Notes under the pieces: model-generated | Database searches by the model: none | What the model was told of the DNA's origin: nothing | The model's input: the letters and a program-made list of their open reading frames with translations, nothing else | Shown here: positions 1 to 9,137 of the stretch, piece by piece | Numbering within the stretch: the stretch's first letter is position 1 | How the letters are laid out: the number at the start of each line of letters is the position of its first letter | Made by a program: the position numbers and the translations under genes | DNA from: Saprospiraceae bacterium | GTDB lineage: Bacteria; Bacteroidota; Bacteroidia; Chitinophagales; Saprospiraceae | Assembly: GCA_016719855.1 (NCBI GenBank) | Contig: JADJYH010000010.1 | Span: 110,737 to 174,736, forward strand | Reading direction: 5' to 3' | Length of the DNA stretch: 64,000 bases

Positions 1-766
1 AAAACAGGTACGGCGAGGGGTTCACGCTGCGCAAAGCCCGGTAAACATTGAAGTCGTCGCCCTGGAATTGCTGCGAGAACTGGCGGGCCAGCACGATTTG
101 GAACACATCGCCCCGCTGGCAGTGGTGCTTGCCGAGCGTCACCATTTTCACGTAATCTTCGTCGGTCATGTTGGTCGTTTCTTCGCCAACCGTGCTGAAC
201 GGGAAGGTGGGTACGGGGGCCACTTGCAGCAGGTTTTCGAGTTCAGGCAGGTGGCTGGCCTCGCCGGGCAGGCTGTTTTCCAGCACCGTCATCTGCTGGT
301 TGAAGTGGTTGATAGCGACGATGAATCGGGGCAGTTGGTAGCGGATGGTTGGGATGGCCCGCTTCGGGTTCACGGGGTTTTGCAGGTTGATTTTTTCAAA
401 ATGCTGCACGGCATCGTAGGTGCAGTAGCCGAAGAAGCCGTTCATGCGCTGCTGCGTGGCGTCCACGCTGTCGAGCTGAATTTTTTGAAAAAAATCGGTC
501 AGGGAGGTAAGCGCCTCGGCGCTATTTATTAGGGTAAAATGGGTGGCTGCCTCGCCTGGCAGTTGCTCCGTAACTTGCTCATTATCAACAATGAACTCCG
601 CCAGCGGCGACAAGCAGAGGAACGACACGCTGTTCTCGTTGCCGTGGTAGTCCGAGCTTTCGAGAAGCAGGGCGCCGGGGTAGCGGTCACGCAGCCGCAG
701 GTACAGGTTGACGGCGGTGACGGTGTCGGCCAAGAGTACCTTCGTATTTGAAATGATGTGGTGCAT
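1..766 (-). CDS. trpE: Anthranilate synthase component I, N-terminal part (runs off left edge)
   Basis: TrpE converts chorismate to anthranilate, with glutamine amidotransferase TrpG supplying ammonia; this is the first committed step of tryptophan synthesis in the cytosol. I translated the minus strand from the ATG at 764-766 and found an open frame to the left edge (255 codons). It contains family-typical segments such as YPGALLLESSDYHG near the N-terminus, FGYCTYDAVQHFE in the middle, and GDVFQIVLARQFSQ followed by NPSPYLF at the edge, the start of the chorismate-binding domain. About half the usual 460-500 residues are present. The gene lies behind a tryptophan leader/attenuator (953-1036 and 887-923), which independently supports the identity. 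The catalytic C-terminal half lies outside the window and cannot be checked. Confidence 0.93.
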   Translation of the reverse strand, partial: MHHIISNTKVLLADTVTAVNLYLRLRDRYPGALLLESSDYHGNENSVSFLCLSPLAEFIVDNEQVTEQLPGEAATHFTLINSAEALTSLTDFFQKIQLDSVDATQQRMNGFFGYCTYDAVQHFEKINLQNPVNPKRAIPTIRYQLPRFIVAINHFNQQMTVLENSLPGEASHLPELENLLQVAPVPTFPFSTVGEETTNMTDEDYVKMVTLGKHHCQRGDVFQIVLARQFSQQFQGDDFNVYRALRSVNPSPYLF

Positions 767-799
767 TTGAAATTTGGAAATTGAGAAATTGGACAGCTT

Positions 800-865
800 G
801 GAAAGCCCGAAGGGATTTCCAAGCTGTTCAGTCTGCTCAGGCTTAGAAATCCCTTCGGGCTTTCC
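800..865. repeat. 20-bp perfect inverted repeat in trpE leader
   Basis: The arms at 800-819 and 846-865 are perfect reverse complements. The left arm is also embedded in a second, overlapping 12-bp inverted repeat (ACAGCTTGGAAA / TTTCCAAGCTGT). It could be a second RNA structure between terminator and start codon, or a dispersed intergenic repeat. Confidence 0.7.
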
Positions 866-886
866 AATCCTTCGCTTTGGGGAAAC

Positions 887-923
887 AAAAAAGGCCTGCC
901 GTGAAGTACGGCAGGCCTTTTTT
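887..923 (-). terminator. Attenuator terminator hairpin of trpE
   Basis: Ten-bp perfect stem GGCCTGCCGT / ACGGCAGGCC (893-902 and 908-917) with a 5-nt loop, flanked by A6 (887-892) and T6 (918-923). It can therefore terminate in either direction. On the minus strand it sits between the leader peptide and trpE. Confidence 0.85.
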
Positions 924-952
924 GCAACATCAGTTAGCAGCATGGCATGCGA

Positions 953-1036
953 CTATTCACGGAAGTAGGGTTCCTCGAATTGCCACCACCAATTTTGTGC
1001 GGTTGCGCTTTGCTGAAATTTGGATGTTGAAGTCAT
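953..1036 (-). CDS. trpL: Tryptophan leader peptide with WWW codons
   Basis: A 27-codon minus-strand frame starts at ATG (1034-1036) and stops at TAG (953-955). Its C-terminal part reads NWWWQFEEPYFRE: three consecutive TGG codons lie at 983-991. A perfect intrinsic-terminator hairpin (893-917) with a U-run follows 30-60 nt downstream, then trpE. This is the layout of ribosome-mediated attenuation: when charged tRNA-Trp is scarce the ribosome stalls at the TGG codons and an alternative fold prevents termination. The last sense codons (CCGTGAA) are complementary to TTCACGG in the loop and 3' arm of the terminator, a possible antiterminator pairing. Too short for standard gene callers. The peptide itself probably has no function. 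Confidence 0.85.
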   Translation of the reverse strand: MTSTSKFQQSATAQNWWWQFEEPYFRE

Positions 1037-1127
1037 ATTTTGAATTTCGTCAAAAGTTTTAACTGGGCACAAAGAAACGGGGAGTCAAACGAGAAAGTCA
1101 AGGTTTGGCGAATTTTAGACCATATTT

Positions 1128-3409
1128 TTATTCCAAAACCACCCTGCCTGTCTCCGCATCCAGCGCCACCGTGCCAGCGCCCATCGGCATTTTCACGACA
1201 GTTCCCTTCCCGTTTTTTAAATTAATCTTATGCTCCCCACCTGCCTTGGTGTGAAAAACCAGCAACCCGCCGCCCGCATAAATCACGCTTCCTTCGTGAA
1301 AACTGAAGTCGAAATAGAAATGTGCGTCTGCATTGTGACGTCCCAGAAAAAAGAAATGCCACCAACTTGCCTTTGTCAGCGGAATTCCCACAAACCACGA
1401 CGTATGTCCAACCTCTTTTTTAAAGGTGAAAGCCTGTAGTTCAAATGCATGCTCGTAATCCAACGCAAAGCTCGCGGGGATTTTATTCCGGACGCCGAAA
1501 AGAGGGTTGAGAACGCCCCATGCCCGCTGGTATTCGGGAAATTCATCTTCCAGGATGAGCGGAACAACCGGCGGCTTATCAGTAAATGTACGCTCCAATT
1601 CAAAACCTGTGACCTCGGAAACTGCCTCTGGTCGCAATGCTTTTCCGTCAGAAAATCCCGGAGCGTAAATCCAGAACAAGTGCCGACCGCCTTGCGCCAC
1701 CTTTTCCCGAATCACCTGCTTCTCTGTCGCATCGAGCAGCCAGGTATTCGCAAAAATCACCGCCCGGTAGGGCGATAAGTCCAGCAGTTCCAAATCGTCC
1801 AGATGCACGGCATCGAATGCAACGCCTGCATAATATAATGCCAACGGCAGCCAATCCACCACCTGCGAACTAATGGGGCAAGAATCGGGTAGCGCACTTT
1901 TCATGTGATAAAAAACCTCCGTGTCATACACCACCAGCACATCCGCCGCCGACTGCCAGGGGCGATGCACTAGCGAATCGGCTAACGTTTTCAAAGCTTT
2001 GATTTCCGCCAAATATGCCGGATGGTCCCAGTAGCCTATCGTGCCAGACTGGATGTCGTGCTCGTTGCTGCGGTGCAGGTTCATGCCACTAGGCCCAAAA
2101 TCGTAAAACCACAAACCTGCTCCCTTCGTCAGCGGCGAGAGCACATTGCGGCGCAGGGCGGCGATGTTTTCCTGCACGTTGCGGCGGTAGTTTTCGGCGT
2201 TGTCCTTGCCGTTCAGCACGGGGAAGGTGCGGCGGGGCTGCTGGTCGTACTCGTCGAGCCAGAGCTTGCCGTGTAGTGTGATGGAGCGCACGAGGCTTCG
2301 GCTGCGGTACGGCTCGCCGGGGTCGTAACCGTCGTCGGGGTAATACACCTGCGGGGCACTGAGGTAGTCAATCCAAGGAGAGGCCAGCACCCGCTGAAGT
2401 TCGAGGTGGCCGCCCGCCGCCTGCCGGTTGAACATGGAAAAAAAGTAGCCATAAAATGCGCCGGTCAAAATCGGGCGGTTCCAATTTTCCTTGACGATTT
2501 TGCAAAAATGCAGGATGTCGTCGGCGACCAATTCGTGCTGGCATCGGTAGTAGTCAATCGTTTTTTGGTCTTTTTGCGGGTCTCGAAATAAGCCGCCGGA
2601 AACGGTCGCCCGCTCCGCCGGAGTTGGAATTTCTACCGTTGCAAAGCTCGCCGCCGGGTCGTTCCAGCTTTTTTGCAACGCCTGCTCATCGCCGTATTTT
2701 TCCCGCAGCCACCGCTGAAAATGTGCCTGCATTGGCTGGCTGAAGTCGGCCTCGTGCTCGATGAAGCCCCACTGGTGCCATTCGCCGTAAACGCCGCCCG
2801 CCACGTGGATGCCGATGAGGGCGTCGCCTTCGTGCGTTTTTGAAAACTCCCGGCAGAAGCGGGCGAGCATTGCGCCAGCGTCGCTTCGCCATTTTTCGGA
2901 GGCCAAACTGACCCGCACGGGCAACCCGGCGTCGTCCTGCACGATGCGGCTGAGGTGCAAAGGCTCGAAAACTTGGGCAGGTGTGCCGGGTTCGTATGCC
3001 ACCTGCTCGGTGGGGTTTTGCGCCAGCCACCAAGCGGGTGGGTTCAGATGGAAGCGGAATACGACTGCCGCATCGGGACAGGCAGCCAGTGCGCCTTGTA
3101 TTTGGCGCTTCGCAATGTCGAGGCTGAACTGGTCTGGGCCAATCCACATATGTTCAGGAAAATATCGAGTTGGAACAGCCGGATTCCCGCTTCGCAAAAT
3201 TGCGGAGGTTGTGCTGCGGCACCTCCTCCCACGACCAGCGGCCACCTGGCACGTCGGTCAGGGCATAGAAAATGGGGGCTTCGGGCTGGCCGTTGACGAA
3301 GATGGTGGGCTTGCCCTTGGTAAGGTTGCACCTTCGGAAAACGGCTGTTGCGAATGGGCTATCTTTGAAATAATAAAAGTAGGGGTGAATAAAGGAGTCG
3401 GTTTTGCAT
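1128..3409 (-). CDS. GH42-like glycoside hydrolase, secreted, multiply frameshifted
   Basis: Probable secreted beta-galactosidase-type TIM-barrel glycosidase (GH42-like). The long intact frame (1128-3245) carries GGVYGEWHQWGF, whose Glu is a candidate acid/base, and LWLDEYDQQP, a candidate nucleophile segment, then a C-terminal beta-domain. The N-terminus is spread over other frames: a signal-peptide start MQNRLLYSPLLLLF at 3409, then KGKPTIFVNGQPEAPIFYAL, GIRLFQLDIFL, and finally EHMWIGPDQFSLD in the main frame. At least four single-base shifts (near 3370, 3330, 3190 and 3165) are needed to join them. Gene decay is possible because the shifts cluster within 250 bp, but the conserved protein sequence in every frame favours sequencing error or very recent damage. 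The substrate is not determinable. Confidence 0.7.
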
Positions 3410-3467
3410 TTGAGAAAATATTATTTTTCAAAGATAAAAGCGCTGCAACGTTGGTGAAAACAAAAGC

Positions 3468-3475
3468 TATTTTTG
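3468..3475 (+). promoter_or_regulatory. Putative -7 box of the Nudix gene
   Basis: TATTTTTG fits the Bacteroidota -7 consensus TAnnTTTG. The transcript would start near 3482, about 20 nt before the GTG start. No well-spaced -33 box was seen. Confidence 0.4.
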
Positions 3476-3500
3476 CCGCCTAACAATTTAAGGGCTGACC

Positions 3501-4127
<627 letters not shown>

Positions 4128-4220
4128 TTGGGGCTGGAACGCAGGGAGGTTGGGAGCGGCTCTTGGGGCTGTGAAAATAGTCATGAGTTGGCAGTATTGT
4201 TGATTTTCAAGGTACAAAAG

Positions 4221-4253
4221 TTGCGCCAACCCTCCTTAGATTTTCTACCTTTG
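4221..4253 (+). promoter_or_regulatory. Putative promoter of the CotH gene
   Basis: TTG (4221-4223), 22-nt spacer, TACCTTTG (4246-4253), matching the Bacteroidota -33/-7 pattern TTG-N(19-22)-TAnnTTTG. The start codon follows 18 nt after the -7 box, giving an almost leaderless mRNA. Confidence 0.6.
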
Positions 4254-4270
4254 TCCAAAACACGATCATT

Positions 4271-6325
4271 TTGACGAAATCCACCTACCTATTTTTCCTC
4301 CTGCTCCCATGCTTTTCGCTGGCGCAAACCTTCAACGGCACCTTCAACCTGCCCATCCCCGACGACGGCACGGTGGGGTACTACGAGCTGTCCGTGAGCG
4401 GCCTGCCCGCGCAAACCAGTGACAGCTTTGGGGTGGAGACCGCCTGCATCAACCTGACGCATACCTGGAACGCCGACCTTGTCGTCTCGCTCATCGCTCC
4501 CGATGGCACCGAGGCCGAGCTGACCTCCGACAACGGCGGCGACACAGACGGCTACCTCAACACCTGCTTCAATGCCGGTGCAGCACAGGGCATTTGGGAG
4601 GTGGGATGGCCGTACACTGGCACGTTCAAGCCGGAGGGATTCATGAGCGTTTTTCAAAACGGGCTAAACCCCAACGGCACTTGGCGGCTCAAAATCCGGG
4701 ACACCTACCCCTTCGCCGATGCGGGTGAACTGTTCGACTGGAGCATTACCTTCGGGCCGAACCCGCCGACGCCGTACCCGTTCTTCTCGTCCACCTTGCC
4801 CATTCTGAAAATAACCACCAGTGGCCAGGTCATCCCCAACGAACTGAAAATCAACGCCAACCTCCAAATCATTGACTCCACGGGAGCAGGCGGCCCCGGC
4901 CAGACCAACTTTGTGAACGACACCACCACGGGCTACGACGGCCAAATCGCCATCGAGCAGCGGGGCAACAGCTCTGGCTGGATGCCCAAAAAATCCTACA
5001 ACTTTGAAACGCAGCAAGCCGACGGCTCGAACCTGAATGCCGCCCTGCTCGACATGCCCGCAGAAAACGATTGGGCATTGCTCGCCAACTACTCCGACAA
5101 GACGCTGATGCGCAATTTTTTGGCTCAAACCATTTTTGAGAAAATGGGCCGCTACGGTCCCCGGATGCGCCACTGCGAACTGGTGGTTGATGGCGAGTAC
5201 CGTGGCATTTACGTGCTCGGCGAGCGCATCAAGCGGGACAGCCAGCGGGTGGACATTGCGAAGCTTGACCCCGACGAAAACATGGGCGAGGACGTTACGG
5301 GCGGATACATCATCAAGATTGACTGGCAAAACGGCGCGAACCTCGGCGGTTTTTCTTCGCAATTTTTTCAAATAAACAACGCCAACAACCCGCTCTACTA
5401 CCAGTTCCACTACCCCAAGGCCGACGAAATCACGCCCGCCCAAGCGGGTTACATCGAATCGTATGTTGACAGTTTTGAAAGGGCGATGAAGGCCCCGTTT
5501 TTCCAAGACCCCGACCTCGGCTGGCGGCGTTTTGCCAGCGAAAAGTCATTCACCGACTTCATCCTGCTCTACGAACTCTCGAACAACGTGGACGCCTACT
5601 GGCTAAGCACCTTTCTTCACAAGGACAAAAACGGCAAGCTGAAGGCCGGCCCGCCCTGGGACTTCGACCTCGCCTTCAACAACGCTGACTACTCCGACGG
5701 CTCCAGCACCTCCGGCTGGCGGCACGACTGGTTGGCCAACAACACCGACCTGCTGCCCTTCTACTGGCAACGCATCTGGCAGGACACCGCTTTTGCGCAG
5801 CAAGCCGCCTGCCGCTGGCAGGAACTGCGAGAAGGAGCGCTACACCCTGACAGCCTGAGCGCCATCATCGCTGAAAAAGAGGCTCAGTTGGAAGGGCCGC
5901 AAGTAGAAAACTTTAGCCTCTGGGACATCATCGGGGTGTGGGTCTGGCCGAACGTGCAGCCGCTGCCGCAGAGCTACGCCGAGGAAATCGAGCGGCTGCA
6001 AGGCTGGGTGGCTGCTCGTGCCGCTTGGATGGACGCCCATTTGCCCGCTGGCGATTGCTCGCCCGTCGTGTCTGCCGTGGGAGAGGCGGAGGGAGGCTGG
6101 AGTGAAGCCAGCATTGCTCCAAACCCATTTTCCAGCAGCTTTCGGGTAAATGGCCCGGGGCGCTTCGACCTGCGACTGACCAACTCGTTGGGCGTGGTGG
6201 TTTGGCAGGCATTTGACCTAAAAAACACGGCAACGATTGATGTGGAAACCCTGCCGCCCGGCTGCTACTGGCTGACGGCGGTGAGCGATGGGCGAGCGTG
6301 GAGCCGATTGGTGGTGAAGCAATAA
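4271..6325 (+). CDS. Secreted CotH-domain protein with proprotein-convertase P domain and T9SS signal
   Basis: 684 residues. A signal peptide (hydrophobic LFFLLLPCFSLAQ, cleavage after AQ) is followed by a P-domain/subtilisin-like beta-sandwich (about 20-160, with GVETACINLTHTWNADL and NGTWRLKIRD). Then comes a CotH domain (about 175-560: QRGNSSGWMPKKSYNFE, LRNFLA, GIYVLGERIKRD, PPWDFDLAFNN). The last ~80 residues are a type A T9SS sorting domain (IAPNPFSSSF to SRLVVKQ). CotH domains are atypical protein kinases, and the DFD-like motif is present, but the substrate of the secreted bacterial forms is unknown. The start codon is TTG at 4271, supported by promoter spacing and the signal peptide. 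Monocistronic, followed by a terminator at 6353. Confidence 0.88.
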   Translation: MTKSTYLFFLLLPCFSLAQTFNGTFNLPIPDDGTVGYYELSVSGLPAQTSDSFGVETACINLTHTWNADLVVSLIAPDGTEAELTSDNGGDTDGYLNTCFNAGAAQGIWEVGWPYTGTFKPEGFMSVFQNGLNPNGTWRLKIRDTYPFADAGELFDWSITFGPNPPTPYPFFSSTLPILKITTSGQVIPNELKINANLQIIDSTGAGGPGQTNFVNDTTTGYDGQIAIEQRGNSSGWMPKKSYNFETQQADGSNLNAALLDMPAENDWALLANYSDKTLMRNFLAQTIFEKMGRYGPRMRHCELVVDGEYRGIYVLGERIKRDSQRVDIAKLDPDENMGEDVTGGYIIKIDWQNGANLGGFSSQFFQINNANNPLYYQFHYPKADEITPAQAGYIESYVDSFERAMKAPFFQDPDLGWRRFASEKSFTDFILLYELSNNVDAYWLSTFLHKDKNGKLKAGPPWDFDLAFNNADYSDGSSTSGWRHDWLANNTDLLPFYWQRIWQDTAFAQQAACRWQELREGALHPDSLSAIIAEKEAQLEGPQVENFSLWDIIGVWVWPNVQPLPQSYAEEIERLQGWVAARAAWMDAHLPAGDCSPVVSAVGEAEGGWSEASIAPNPFSSSFRVNGPGRFDLRLTNSLGVVVWQAFDLKNTATIDVETLPPGCYWLTAVSDGRAWSRLVVKQ

Positions 6326-6352
6326 AGGTGAAGATTTTGCGAAGCAAAAAAG

Positions 6353-6390
6353 AAAACGCCACGGAAGCAGCCTTGCTCCGTGGCGTTTTT
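6353..6390 (+). terminator. Intrinsic terminator after CotH gene
   Basis: A 13-bp perfect stem (6353-6365 with 6377-6389) ends in a T-run (6386-6390) and starts 28 nt after the stop codon. The A-run on the other side makes it bidirectional. Confidence 0.85.
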
Positions 6391-6441
6391 ACAAGTTATG
6401 GCCCTGGTTCAAGTCCGTGGGGCCTGCCCTCTAGAAAATTT

Positions 6442-6466
6442 GGGGGGGGGGGGGGGGGCGGGGGGG
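6442..6466. repeat. Second poly-G tract
   Basis: 17 G, one C, then 7 G, followed by CCCCGGGCCGGG. It lies between the CotH terminator and the 3' end of the beta-helix gene. With the tract at 4013 it brackets a 2.4-kb segment. Confidence 0.85.
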
Positions 6467-6488
6467 CCCCGGGCCGGGAATTAATCAA

Positions 6489-8816
6489 TTAGTTCCTTAC
6501 CAACTGCTGCACCACAACCTGACTGCCATTGGAGGCGGCGAGGTGGTAAATGCCTTGGCCAAGGCCGTTCAGCGGCAGCTCGAAGTTCAGCTTTCCAGCC
6601 GTTTTGTTTACCTCGAAAACCCGCACCTCCTGCCCAAGCAGGTTGGTCAGTCGGAGCTGCACGTCGCCAGCCCAGGTGTTGTCGAGGGTGACGGTGGCCG
6701 ACTGCCCAGCGGCAGGATTCGGGCTGACCGTCAGGATGCCGTCGTTGGACAGCAGCACCTCGTTGGCTTTGCTGATGAACTGGTTCTCGTAAGCGCCCAT
6801 GTCCACTTCGTTGAGGCGGGGATTGCCATCAAGGTCGAGCAGCGGAGCACCAGCGTCCACGCCGGCATCCACGGCCACGGCATCGTTCTGGAGGCGGAAG
6901 TTGTCGTCGTCTGGGTCAACGAACAGGCCGTCAATATCGTCCACCTTCAGGTCCTTGGGGTGGGTGAGGAAGGCGTCGAAGGAGTCGTCGTCGAAGAGGT
7001 TTCCGCCGTTGGAAATGATGGTCGGGGTGCCCGCCTCAATGGCGTAGTTGATGGAGCCGTCCTGGGCGAAGATGTTGTTCTGGAGAACGGTGTTGGAGAA
7101 CGACACGTCCTCGGCGCCGGTCCAGTTGCTGATGGCAGCGGCATACTCGCCGATGTTGTAGGCGAAAGTGCAGTTCATGATGGTCACGTCCAAGGTTGCA
7201 GTGTCCACATTGATGGAGATGGCGCCGCCCCTGCCGGTCGGTGGTGTCGTACCTGCTTTGGCTTCGTTGTTTGTGAACAAGCAGCTTGTGATGGTTGTGT
7301 TGGCATCGCTGAGGTTGATGGCTCCGCCTTGGTCCTGTGCTGCGTTGAAGTTGAAAATGCTGTTGGTGACGGTGAGGGTGGCGTCGTTGTTCGGGCCAGC
7401 GTCGGCCATGCTGATGGCACCGCCGAAGCCGTCGGCAACGTTGCCGACAAACTCGCAGTTGGTCACGTTCACGGGCGAGCTGCTTGCCGATGCCCCACTG
7501 AAGATGGCACCTCCACTGCCAGTGGTCGAATTCCCAGTGAAGCTGCAGTTGATTGCATTCACCGTAGTAAGGTCGTTCTGGAGTCCCAGTGCCCCACCTG
7601 ATGCGGTGCCCGCCGCTTGGTTGTTCAGGAAGGTGCAGCCTGTGTAGGTCATCGTGCCAGCGAAGCCATTGTTGACTGCACCGCCAAGACGGGTGCAAGT
7701 GTTTCCTTCAAACCAACAGTCCGTGACGGTGAACGTGCCGCCGTAGCCCGTGAAGGCACCGCCCCAGCCGCCGGAGGAGGCGGTTTTGAAGCTGCTGTTC
7801 TGGTAAACCACATTGTCATCCGCTTGGATGTCGTTGCGGATATGGCCGCCCGAACTGGTGGAAGTGTTGGCCTCAAAACTGCAATCCGACAACGTGTAGG
7901 AGCAATTGCGGAACCTGGCCGCACCGCCAATGCCAGTGGTGTTCGAGTTGCCGTGGAAGCTGCAATTTGAAATCACAAAATTGTCGGCGTTCGTGACGTT
8001 GGGCAAGCTGTCGGTGACGCAGTAGAGCGCCCCACCGTTGACGGCGGAGTTGCCAGAAAACTCGGAATTGGACAGCGAGAGGTCGGTGCAGTTCGTCGCA
8101 TAAAATGCCCCTGCGTTGGAGGAGGCCGTACTGTTGGTGTTGTTCGTGAACGTGCAGGAGTCCACGTCCACGCCGTCGCAGAAGCTGAGGTACAAGGCCC
8201 CAACGCTGAGGTTGGTGGAGAAGGTGCAGCCCTTGATTTCAGAACCATCGGCGGTCGTGGCCATGAAAATAGCGCCGCCAGTTCCAGCGAAGTTGTTGTT
8301 CAGGTTGCATTGGCGCACCACCACGGGGCTGAGGGCGTAGATGCCGCCGCCGGTGCCACCGGCAGCCGTGTTGCCACCAGCGATGGTGAACCCGTCAACC
8401 ACTGCATCCGCAGTTTGCGCAGCGGCCACCGCCACCACGTGGGCGGCGTTGTCGGTGCGGCCCGTGGCAAAGTTGCCATCAATGTCGTTGCCAGCGATGT
8501 CGCCGCTGAGCGTGGTGACGTTGGTGGCAGGGTTGCGCTGGCCGAGGCTTGTCTCCGTTCCGGCGAAGCCGCCGTACAGCGATACACTGCCGGGCACCGT
8601 GAAGGATGCGCTTGCAGCGGAAGTGACGTAAGTGCCTGCCGCCACCCAGACCGCACCGGAAGTGGAGTTGGCAAGGGCGGTTTCAAGGCTGGTGTAGGCG
8701 TTCGCCCAAGAGGTGCCGTCGTTGGCGCCGCTTGCGTCCGATTTCACGAAAACCTGTGCGGACAGGCTCATGCTGAACGATGCGAAAAGGAAAATGGAAA
8801 GGTAAATTTGCTTCAT
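6489..8816 (-). CDS. Secreted parallel beta-helix protein (choice-of-anchor Q) with T9SS signal, copy A
   Basis: 775 residues from the ATG at 8816, chosen because it opens a clear signal peptide (MKQIYLSIFLFASFSMSLSAQ); an upstream in-frame extension is open but not protein-like. The body is a right-handed beta-helix of repeated GGAI/GGAL turns with NC.F..N motifs (about 130-620), related to the Chlamydia polymorphic outer membrane repeats. The anchor motif NEVDMGAYENQ and a T9SS type A sorting domain (LTVSPNPAAGQ to VVQQLVRN) follow. It is probably exported through the T9SS and attached to the surface as an adhesin or shell protein; no catalytic residues are recognisable. It is divergent from, and paralogous to, the gene at 9138. 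Confidence 0.9.
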   Translation of the reverse strand: MKQIYLSIFLFASFSMSLSAQVFVKSDASGANDGTSWANAYTSLETALANSTSGAVWVAAGTYVTSAASASFTVPGSVSLYGGFAGTETSLGQRNPATNVTTLSGDIAGNDIDGNFATGRTDNAAHVVAVAAAQTADAVVDGFTIAGGNTAAGGTGGGIYALSPVVVRQCNLNNNFAGTGGAIFMATTADGSEIKGCTFSTNLSVGALYLSFCDGVDVDSCTFTNNTNSTASSNAGAFYATNCTDLSLSNSEFSGNSAVNGGALYCVTDSLPNVTNADNFVISNCSFHGNSNTTGIGGAARFRNCSYTLSDCSFEANTSTSSGGHIRNDIQADDNVVYQNSSFKTASSGGWGGAFTGYGGTFTVTDCWFEGNTCTRLGGAVNNGFAGTMTYTGCTFLNNQAAGTASGGALGLQNDLTTVNAINCSFTGNSTTGSGGAIFSGASASSSPVNVTNCEFVGNVADGFGGAISMADAGPNNDATLTVTNSIFNFNAAQDQGGAINLSDANTTITSCLFTNNEAKAGTTPPTGRGGAISINVDTATLDVTIMNCTFAYNIGEYAAAISNWTGAEDVSFSNTVLQNNIFAQDGSINYAIEAGTPTIISNGGNLFDDDSFDAFLTHPKDLKVDDIDGLFVDPDDDNFRLQNDAVAVDAGVDAGAPLLDLDGNPRLNEVDMGAYENQFISKANEVLLSNDGILTVSPNPAAGQSATVTLDNTWAGDVQLRLTNLLGQEVRVFEVNKTAGKLNFELPLNGLGQGIYHLAASNGSQVVVQQLVRN

Positions 8817-8880
8817 ACTGGATGATTTTGTTTTCAAAAAAAAAATGTTGTGAATCAAGGCGAAAAGGTAGGTCAAAGCT

Positions 8881-8920
8881 TTTGGACTATTTAGCTTTTG
8901 GATTACAAAATCTGGATTAT
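8881..8920. repeat. Dispersed 40-bp intergenic repeat, copy 1
   Basis: TTTGGACTATTTAGCTTTTG and the next 20 bases recur at 11912-11951 with 38 of 40 positions identical. Confidence 0.8.
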
Positions 8921-8936
8921 TTGCTTCAATTTTTTT

Positions 8937-9015
8937 CTGATTGTAACGGATTGTAGTGAAAGTAAGTGAGCCTTGCCCCGCTGTGGCGACCATCACTACA
9001 ATCCGTTACAATCAG
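8937..9015. repeat. 23-bp perfect inverted repeat in the divergent beta-helix promoter region
   Basis: The arms at 8937-8959 and 8993-9015 are exact reverse complements around a 33-nt centre. They lie in the middle of the 321-bp gap between the two divergent beta-helix genes: a candidate shared operator, cruciform or recombination site. The rest of this gap holds one copy of a 40-bp dispersed repeat (8881-8920). Confidence 0.85.
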
Positions 9016-9137
9016 ATTATTTTCAGTAGCTAAAAGCAAAATTGTCGGGAAAAGCGTCATTTGGATGAACTCCTTTGTTCAGATTTGCTGTCTATTCAAC
9101 GGATTGAACAACAATAATTCACCAAAATTAAATTCGC

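Larger units (their letters stand above)
767..1036 (-). promoter_or_regulatory. trp attenuator leader region
   Basis: Five-prime leader of trpE, read right to left: leader peptide (953-1036), terminator hairpin (893-917), a 20-bp inverted repeat (800-819 with 846-865), then the trpE ATG at 766. Leader-peptide/terminator arrangements upstream of trp genes are known in Bacteroidota (the Bacteroid-trp RNA motif). Whether this one matches that covariance model was not tested. Confidence 0.8.

Noticed and set aside
68..532. 154-residue plus-strand open frame
   Set aside because: It is the antisense shadow of trpE, which reads cleanly on the minus strand with conserved motifs.
6543..7601. 352-residue plus-strand open frame
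   Set aside because: Antisense of the beta-helix gene; long only because the repeats lack stops in that frame.
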